The notes under the pieces are model-generated. The model did no database searches. It was not told the DNA's origin and saw nothing but the letters and a program-made list of their open reading frames with translations. This document shows positions 58,577 through 64,000 of a DNA stretch of 64,000 bases, one piece after another. The first letter of the stretch is position 1. Each line of letters opens with the position of its first letter. Source of the DNA: Oscarella lobularis (taxonomy: Eukaryota > Porifera > Homoscleromorpha > Homosclerophorida > Oscarellidae); NCBI RefSeq assembly GCF_947507565.1, contig NC_089175.1:2779733-2843732 (forward strand). The letters run 5' to 3'. The translations under genes and the position numbers were made by a program.

Positions 58577-60904
58577 ATGAACACCCCCTCCAAGTCGTGC
58601 CACATTCCTGATGATGTCGCTCCGATTCAAGCGTCATTTAACACGCTTCGTCAAGTGCTTCGCGACAGTCCTCGTGGATCAGGGGGAGGATGTGATGGTT
58701 GGCGTTTCGAACACCTCCGGTTGCTACTCGGCAATCACGAGGTGTTGCTCAGTTTTCTGGCTGTCTGCAATCACTTCCTCGCAGGCACGATACCGACGGA
58801 GGCGGCCACGGCTTTTGCTGGAGCGCGTTTGATCGCACTCTGCAAAGGTCAATCGGACGTTCGTCCAATCGCTGTCGGAAGTGTTTTTCGTCGGACAGTC
58901 GCTAAGCTTGCCTGCTCTTTGCTTCGCGATCGATTCGGGTCATACTTTTCTCCGTTCCAGTTTGGTGTTTCTACTCCTGGTGGTTCGGAGAGAGTTGTAC
59001 ACCTTTTGCAGTTATCTTTATCTCAACATCCCGACTGGGTCCTGTTGAAGACCGACGCGCGCAATGCCTTCAATTCAGTTTCCCGTCAGCGATTTTTGGA
59101 TCTCGTCAACGAACACTTTCCAACTCTACAGGCTTTCGTCTATGCGTGCTACGCAGTTCCTCCTTCTTTGGTGCTACTCCATGAAGATGGCTTCCGCTGC
59201 ATCAAATCGGAGGAAGGGGTGCAACAGGGGGACCCTCTGGGTCCTTTTCTGTTCTCTCTGGCATTACAATCTTGCTTGGTGGCGGCACACGCAGCGGCTT
59301 CTGAAGGCTTTGTCATTAGTTATCTGGATGATGCAGTCATCGGAGGCCCTGTCGACTCGGTTGTGTCAGCTTATCAAGTCCTTTGCAGCCGCATGCATGA
59401 CGTCGGCTTGGTTGTTCGACCTGACAAATGTCAGGCGTTTTCACCTTGTCTTGACACGCTTTGGCCACTGCAGGACATTGGTTTTACGTCGCTGGGAATG
59501 TCTGTCCTGGGATGCCCTATTGGCACGGATTCGTATGTGGCGGGGGAGTGCTTACGCATTGTTGCGGAAGAGAATGCTTTTCTCGAACGCCTCTGTGGGC
59601 TTCGCAACATGCAGTCGGCATTACTTCTTCTTCGCTACTGTGGAACGGGCAGAATTAACCACCTTCTCCGTGCTATTCCACCGTCAACCATCCAACAGGC
59701 TGTGCAGCAACATGACTCCAACATTCGCTCCTGTTTCTGCTCTATCATTGGCTGCCAGCTTGACAATATTCAACTTCGCCAACTACACCTACGTCTCTCT
59801 CAAGGTGGCATGGGGCTGCCTTTGGCCGAGCGCACGTCTCCCTGCGCTTTTTTGGGTGCCTGGGCAGCTACCCTTGCCTCGTTGCCAAGCCGTCTAGAGC
59901 AATTTCCATCCGCTCTTGACGTATCTGTCGCTCCATCCGACAACCTTTTCTGCGGCCATGTTGCTCACACGCTGTCCGCCCTCTCTCAGGCTACTCCAGC
60001 TGTGGCGGAAGCAATACCATCAATCGCAACCCTTTCGGAAAAACATCTCAAGCTTCAGCGGGTCCTCTCTCATCTCCTTCTCGATGCCGAACACGCTGGT
60101 TTGCTCTCGTCCGCTAATCGCTTCACCCAGGCGAGGTTGAGGAGTGCGGCGGGTCCAGACGCGGGCGCTTGGTTAGATGCGATCCCGGCCTCGAGACATC
60201 TGTCGTTTACCAACGCTGAATTTCAAACGGCAGTGTCTCTTCGGCTGGGTCTGTCTATTCCTGTGCTCCGCAGTCTGCCCTGCTGCACTTGCTCTACCAC
60301 CTGGGATGAAGCTGGATACCACGCGCTGACATGTCGGAAAGATGGAGGCCAAACTCGTCGCCACGATCACATCCAACATACGTGGCTCTCTCTATTACGA
60401 TCCGTCAATTACCACTGCGAGCTAGAGGGACAAGGCGACTTTGGTGACTTCAAGCGGCCCGATATCAGCATCTATGACTACCAAGATGGCAAGAAATTAC
60501 TTCTCGACGTTTCGATCATCCACCCTCAACGGCCGGGTTGTCTGCCGCAGAGCCATTCCACCAACGGAGCAGCGGCCATCTATCGCGACACCGAGAAGTC
60601 GACGAAATACCGTGCGGAGGCAACCTCCCTCGGCTATCTCTTCGAGCCTTTGACGTTCGAAGTCTTTGGACGTTGGAGTCCGGTCGCCGTCGACTTCTTC
60701 AAAAAGATCGTCCGTCGCCCGTCCATCGAATTTCTCGACGACCGTCCCGCTGCAGCTCGATACTGGCGCCGACGCTTCGCTGTTTGCCTGCAGCGCTTGA
60801 ATGCGCAAATCCTTCTTCGCAAGGTAACACTTCTCGTCCCGGGGTCTACGGTGGGTGATCGCTTGGGTCCTCATGACACTGACATTCGATTTTTCTCTGA
60901 TTAA
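58577..60904 (+). CDS. reverse transcriptase with C-terminal CCHC and putative PD-(D/E)XK endonuclease
   Basis: 775 residues, uninterrupted. RT core motifs in order: GGGCDGWRFEHLR, ARLIALCKGQSDVRPIAVGS, LKTDARNAFNSVSR (first catalytic Asp), VQQGDPLGPFLFSLAL, FVISYLDDAV (YLDD catalytic box), LVVRPDKCQ. The C-terminus has a Cys/His motif (CCTCSTTWDEAGYHALTC), then RRHDHIQ, and KRPDISIYD followed by LLLDVSI. That pattern fits the CCHC-plus-restriction-like endonuclease tail of R2/NeSL-type non-LTR elements. The ATG at 58577 is the first available; the natural start may lie upstream in a lost 5' part. The intact frame suggests recent activity. No apurinic endonuclease is seen. Confidence 0.85.
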   Translation: MNTPSKSCHIPDDVAPIQASFNTLRQVLRDSPRGSGGGCDGWRFEHLRLLLGNHEVLLSFLAVCNHFLAGTIPTEAATAFAGARLIALCKGQSDVRPIAVGSVFRRTVAKLACSLLRDRFGSYFSPFQFGVSTPGGSERVVHLLQLSLSQHPDWVLLKTDARNAFNSVSRQRFLDLVNEHFPTLQAFVYACYAVPPSLVLLHEDGFRCIKSEEGVQQGDPLGPFLFSLALQSCLVAAHAAASEGFVISYLDDAVIGGPVDSVVSAYQVLCSRMHDVGLVVRPDKCQAFSPCLDTLWPLQDIGFTSLGMSVLGCPIGTDSYVAGECLRIVAEENAFLERLCGLRNMQSALLLLRYCGTGRINHLLRAIPPSTIQQAVQQHDSNIRSCFCSIIGCQLDNIQLRQLHLRLSQGGMGLPLAERTSPCAFLGAWAATLASLPSRLEQFPSALDVSVAPSDNLFCGHVAHTLSALSQATPAVAEAIPSIATLSEKHLKLQRVLSHLLLDAEHAGLLSSANRFTQARLRSAAGPDAGAWLDAIPASRHLSFTNAEFQTAVSLRLGLSIPVLRSLPCCTCSTTWDEAGYHALTCRKDGGQTRRHDHIQHTWLSLLRSVNYHCELEGQGDFGDFKRPDISIYDYQDGKKLLLDVSIIHPQRPGCLPQSHSTNGAAAIYRDTEKSTKYRAEATSLGYLFEPLTFEVFGRWSPVAVDFFKKIVRRPSIEFLDDRPAAARYWRRRFAVCLQRLNAQILLRKVTLLVPGSTVGDRLGPHDTDIRFFSD

Positions 60905-61090
60905 TATATTGATTCTATGCATGCATCCCCCTTCCCCTGTCTATTCCCGTCCCCTTCACTATCTCTTTTCTGCTTTCTGTCGGTTCTTTCTTTGTGTTTA
61001 ACTAAATACAGTACAGTCGTGCCCGCTCAGCCTAGCGCGGGCCGTACTTGTTGACGACAATAAGACCTTAGCGATCGTTTGCCCAGTGCG
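58577..61090 (+). mobile_element. non-LTR-type retroelement, probably 5'-truncated
   Basis: Encloses one long reverse-transcriptase frame and a 3' untranslated stretch ending around GACGACAATAAGACC (about 61054-61068). A 6-bp-stem hairpin (GCCCGC 61021-61026 with GCGGGC 61037-61042) lies in the 3' region. No terminal repeats or target-site duplications were identified. The composition is more GC-rich than the surrounding intergenic DNA. Confidence 0.65.
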
Positions 61091-62293
61091 TAAAACCGAG
61101 GCCGAAGCCCCCCATCGCCCTGCCTACAGGCTCCGGCACGGGATTAACCGTGGGCCACGCTGAGTTCCAACTATCCTCGCTTGCCTTCTGTCGAATCTCC
61201 CGAGCCAGTCCGCATCAAGGATGAGCCGCAGATTGCTCCGCGACGCACCCACCCTCGGCCGCAACTGAGGGAAATCGTCGATGCGCTCTGCTTTTGTAGG
61301 GTCTGTCCCGCCCACTGCTCTGATTGGTCCGCAGAGAGGTTCCAGCGCACTGATTGGTTCGCGCGCGATAGGTGCCAAATTAAGAACCGGTTTCAATACC
61401 GGTTTGACTACTAGTATTGATTGCTCAGCAATTTATTTTTCGCAAGAAATGATGCAAGATTTCACGCGCGTGACGCACGATCCGAAGTTCGAGTGCCTCG
61501 TGGACGTTTTTCCTCTTCTTCACGGTTTCGGTAGAATATCGAGATTGCGTGTCCGATTGCCAGGTAGACTAGCACGTTAGGTGAAAATGGCGGATCTGTT
61601 CGATGCATGCGTCGCTTGCGTGGCCTCGATCGTGCCGTCCTCGACCGCTTCGCTCGGGCGAAGCTACGCAGACGGTTCTATATAATCTGCGACGATCGAA
61701 AGGATCCCATCTCAACAAATTGAATTACTTCCGAGGCTCTCGCGAGAACCAGCCAGTTTGGGTAAGCGCGTGATATAGGCTAGCTTGGAAGCGTGCTAAA
61801 TGACAACGCAAAAGACCTAGACGTATGCTGTTGCAGTGCAGCTAGGGAAGAATTAAAGGCGATTCCATTGGAAAACTGCGTCGTCACGGGGTTCGTGGTC
61901 CTCCATACAACCTGCGCATCTCAATTTCAGAGTCAAAACCGTAGTCAGAGGCGAGCTTCATTCCTTGCTTCAAGTTCGGGGTCATACCATGGCGAGAAAC
62001 GTACAGCATGACCGTCTTGTCCGAGAAGTTGTGGGACGAACGCACGTTCTTCGCTCGAGAACAGTCGTTTGGAGTGTCGTTTGGCGAGTCTAAGCTCCCG
62101 CTTCAGTGCAAGATTACAACCCAAGAGGCTTTGATGCGGTTGTTAGTTGCAGCTGCCAGTGGAGCTCCTTTAAAAATTTAGGGTTCTCCGACGTACGCAT
62201 CAACATCAGGTGGTATATTGCTGAGATCAGCGTGCAGGATTTGTTATTATAGAAAAGCCTAATTAACGGACTATAGTGTAAGGGCAACAAGCA
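61091..62293. other. intergenic, no supported gene
   Basis: An open frame at 61450-61578 contains FECLVDVFPLLHGFG, faintly reminiscent of AMP-binding enzymes, but has no flanking homology. The rest shows nothing I can support. Confidence 0.35.
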
Positions 62294-64000
62294 TTACATG
62301 GTAGGAACAGCAGTACACTCGGAACATTGTGAAAAATCTTGGTAGTGTTTGCAGATAAATTCTGAAATCCCGCTTTGGCTTCGTTCACCGAAATCCTTTC
62401 GGAGTTTGCGAGAATTTAGTTCTTGAAGCCAATCCCGGAGAAGAGTAATAAACTCTTCTTGTGAATCTTTCATTTCCGAATGATTGACGATGTTTTCCAG
62501 AAGATTTTGAATTGTCTCGCAGTTTCTCTCTTGACAATTTCTTGCGTGATGACATGCCGGCTGGTTCTGGCCTTTCATCGTCTCAGGAAATGTAATTGCC
62601 ACTTTGACAGCAAGTTTATGGAAATCTATGAAAATGTTGACGATAAAAATGAAACCTTCTCTATGTATGCCCCCTACGTATTTGGAGTTGATCGTTCGCT
62701 TTCACTATGTCCAAAACAGCTTTTAAGCTAATCAGTAGATTGATTATCAGAACACTCCACGTTGAAGTACACAGTACGCTTACCTTGGTTTGAGTTTTTT
62801 GTCGAGTTTTCTTATCTTGTTGTCTAAGCGTACATACGCTAGGACACCAACGATAACGATAATGGTGACCACAACGCTAACGGCAATCACTACGTCAAGC
62901 CAACTTTGACTTTTGCCATTGTGTTCTGTACGTTGTCAAGTGCAATTTGTAGTAGGCAAACATAAGCAAAGCGTACCTTTGTCTTCAGAACTGGATGACG
63001 TGTTCGGTGGAGTACTTTCAGTGACTCTAGTAGGCGCTAGGCAATTAAAAATTAACGTTCAAGCTACTTTGTACTAAAGGACTAGGTGATTCTGATGCGT
63101 ACCTGAACAAGCTGAAGACCACGTAATGTTCCCTTTTAGATCACAACTTCTAACCAGACTTGGGCAGCTTGAAGATGAAAAATTCGTCAACCAATAGTCG
63201 GTCACAATGACACTGTGATTTGAGAAACGGTCTCTACTGCACGCTGTCTTGATATGCTGCCAATCTAGCGCTCCTGACGGCCCAAAGCAAACGGGTGCAG
63301 ACGTCTTGTTGCCCTCAGCTTGCAGCGTCAGAATCAAGAGTCCACTGCCGTAATTGGCAAATTGTAAGTTCCAACCTGTTTAATTAAACATAGAGTAAAG
63401 TAAGCGAGAACGCGGTAAGACTCACTGGGATTGGGTCTTGTTTCTACCGTCAATCTACGAGATTCCTTGCTGAGGTAGTGCTCTCCCACGGCGTGAAGAC
63501 GAATCACATAAGTCTTGCATGGAAGTAGACCGGTAATGTTGACTTCCATGGTCGTAGAGTTTAGGAATAAGAACCTAGTCACGCTGTTGGGCTCCTCAGA
63601 TGCGATTTTCACTTTATATCCAGAGTGAGCGTCATAGCTCGCGTTGAGTTCTTTTGGAAACAGAATACGGACGTTGACCGAGGTAGATGTTGTTCTTTCA
63701 GCCTTTAGGTCAGGTGTAGGGAGTTTTTCTAAAGCGTATAAATATACGGTGGTAGAACATATCAATGGCTTACGGTCACTTACTGCGAACTCGTAGCACA
63801 AAGGAGCTTTTTGTGACAAAACTATCTGAAGTCCGAAGTCTGATAGTGATCTTTCCATCATCCAAAAGGGTCACGTTGAAAGTGAGTGTTACATTTCTTA
63901 CTCCGGTCAACATCCCAACCGACTCGTTAGAATAGACTTTTCCGCTTGGGACATGTCTACAGAGTTCGGATACTGATACATATTCTGTCCCGCTGATGAG
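62294..64000 (-). CDS. single-pass receptor with fibronectin type III domain (5' part outside the window)
   Basis: Minus-strand, multi-exon, open at the window's right edge. From N to C: an extracellular segment with NxS/T sites (LISGTEYVSVSELC...VRNVTLTFNVTLLDDGKITI); a fibronectin type III domain (about 63440-63740: LPTPDLKAERTTSTSVNVRI, YKVKIASEEPN, VNITGLLPCKTYVIRLHAVG); a Cys-containing juxtamembrane region (APVCFGPSGALDW, SCDLKGNITWSSAC); a Ser/Thr-rich stalk (ESTPPNTSSSSEDK); a membrane segment (VIAVSVVVTIIVIVGVLAYV, about 62830-62900); a basic stop-transfer; and a cytoplasmic tail of about 100 residues rich in Cys/His then Glu/Lys, ending at 62294. The tail has no catalytic domain. 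It is a cell-surface receptor or adhesion protein of unknown ligand. Confidence 0.72.

Noticed and set aside
61437-61580. Fragment of an AMP-binding enzyme (PLLHGFG)
   Set aside because: Only one short motif resembles the family; no neighbouring exon supports it.

Overview
This is a compact eukaryotic, almost certainly animal, genome segment. Introns are mostly 50-100 bases, intergenic gaps are short, and the gene set (tetraspanin, tropomyosin-like rod, SAXO, TRAF, death-domain and FN3-receptor genes, ankyrin-ROCO) fits an early-branching metazoan. A sponge is my best guess. That is inference from style and content; there is no species-level marker here.

Layout. 1-11 kb: the 3' end of one gene, a short coiled-coil gene, an intronless tetraspanin, an armadillo-repeat gene (minus strand), a small His/Pro-rich gene, a two-domain beta-trefoil gene with a His10 start and a Pro-Gly-Tyr tail, and an M28 metallopeptidase with an inserted PA domain. 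11.5-43.6 kb: a tandem array. Its unit is a minus-strand gene for a secreted Frizzled-CRD-like protein, a roughly 420-530 base bidirectional promoter, and a plus-strand gene for a receptor with a kelch ectodomain, Cys-rich/EGF modules, one membrane segment and a TKL-type kinase. Three units are intact (11.6-16.7, 29.2-34.3 and 35.2-40.3 kb). Other copies are broken (26.1, 27.2-28.5 and 43.5 kb). Between units lie decayed copies of the promoter and first exons of ATP6V1A. Two of these are fused to the penultimate exon of the M28 gene, so the unit that duplicated ran from the M28 3' end to the ATP6V1A 5' end. Two unrelated genes interrupt the array: a very large ankyrin-ROCO-death gene (17.0-25.6 kb) and a cytosolic kelch-coiled-coil-kinase gene (40.7-43.3 kb). 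The intact ATP6V1A ends the array (43.7-46.7 kb).

47-55 kb holds a second tandem duplication, SAXO-TRAF-NagA. The copies decayed in complementary ways: SAXO survives in the left copy, TRAF and NagA in the right one. A broken minus-strand death-domain gene lies between them. 55-57 kb carries secreted proteins of unknown family on the minus strand. 58-61 kb holds a non-LTR-type reverse transcriptase, and 62.3 kb to the window end carries the C-terminal half of a minus-strand FN3 receptor.

How they may work together: each divergent CRD/kelch-kinase pair shares one promoter and duplicated as one block. The receptor ectodomains vary while their EGF-TM-kinase halves are nearly identical. The simplest hypothesis is a co-inherited secreted-factor/receptor cassette undergoing diversification. 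Nothing in the sequence proves that the two proteins bind.
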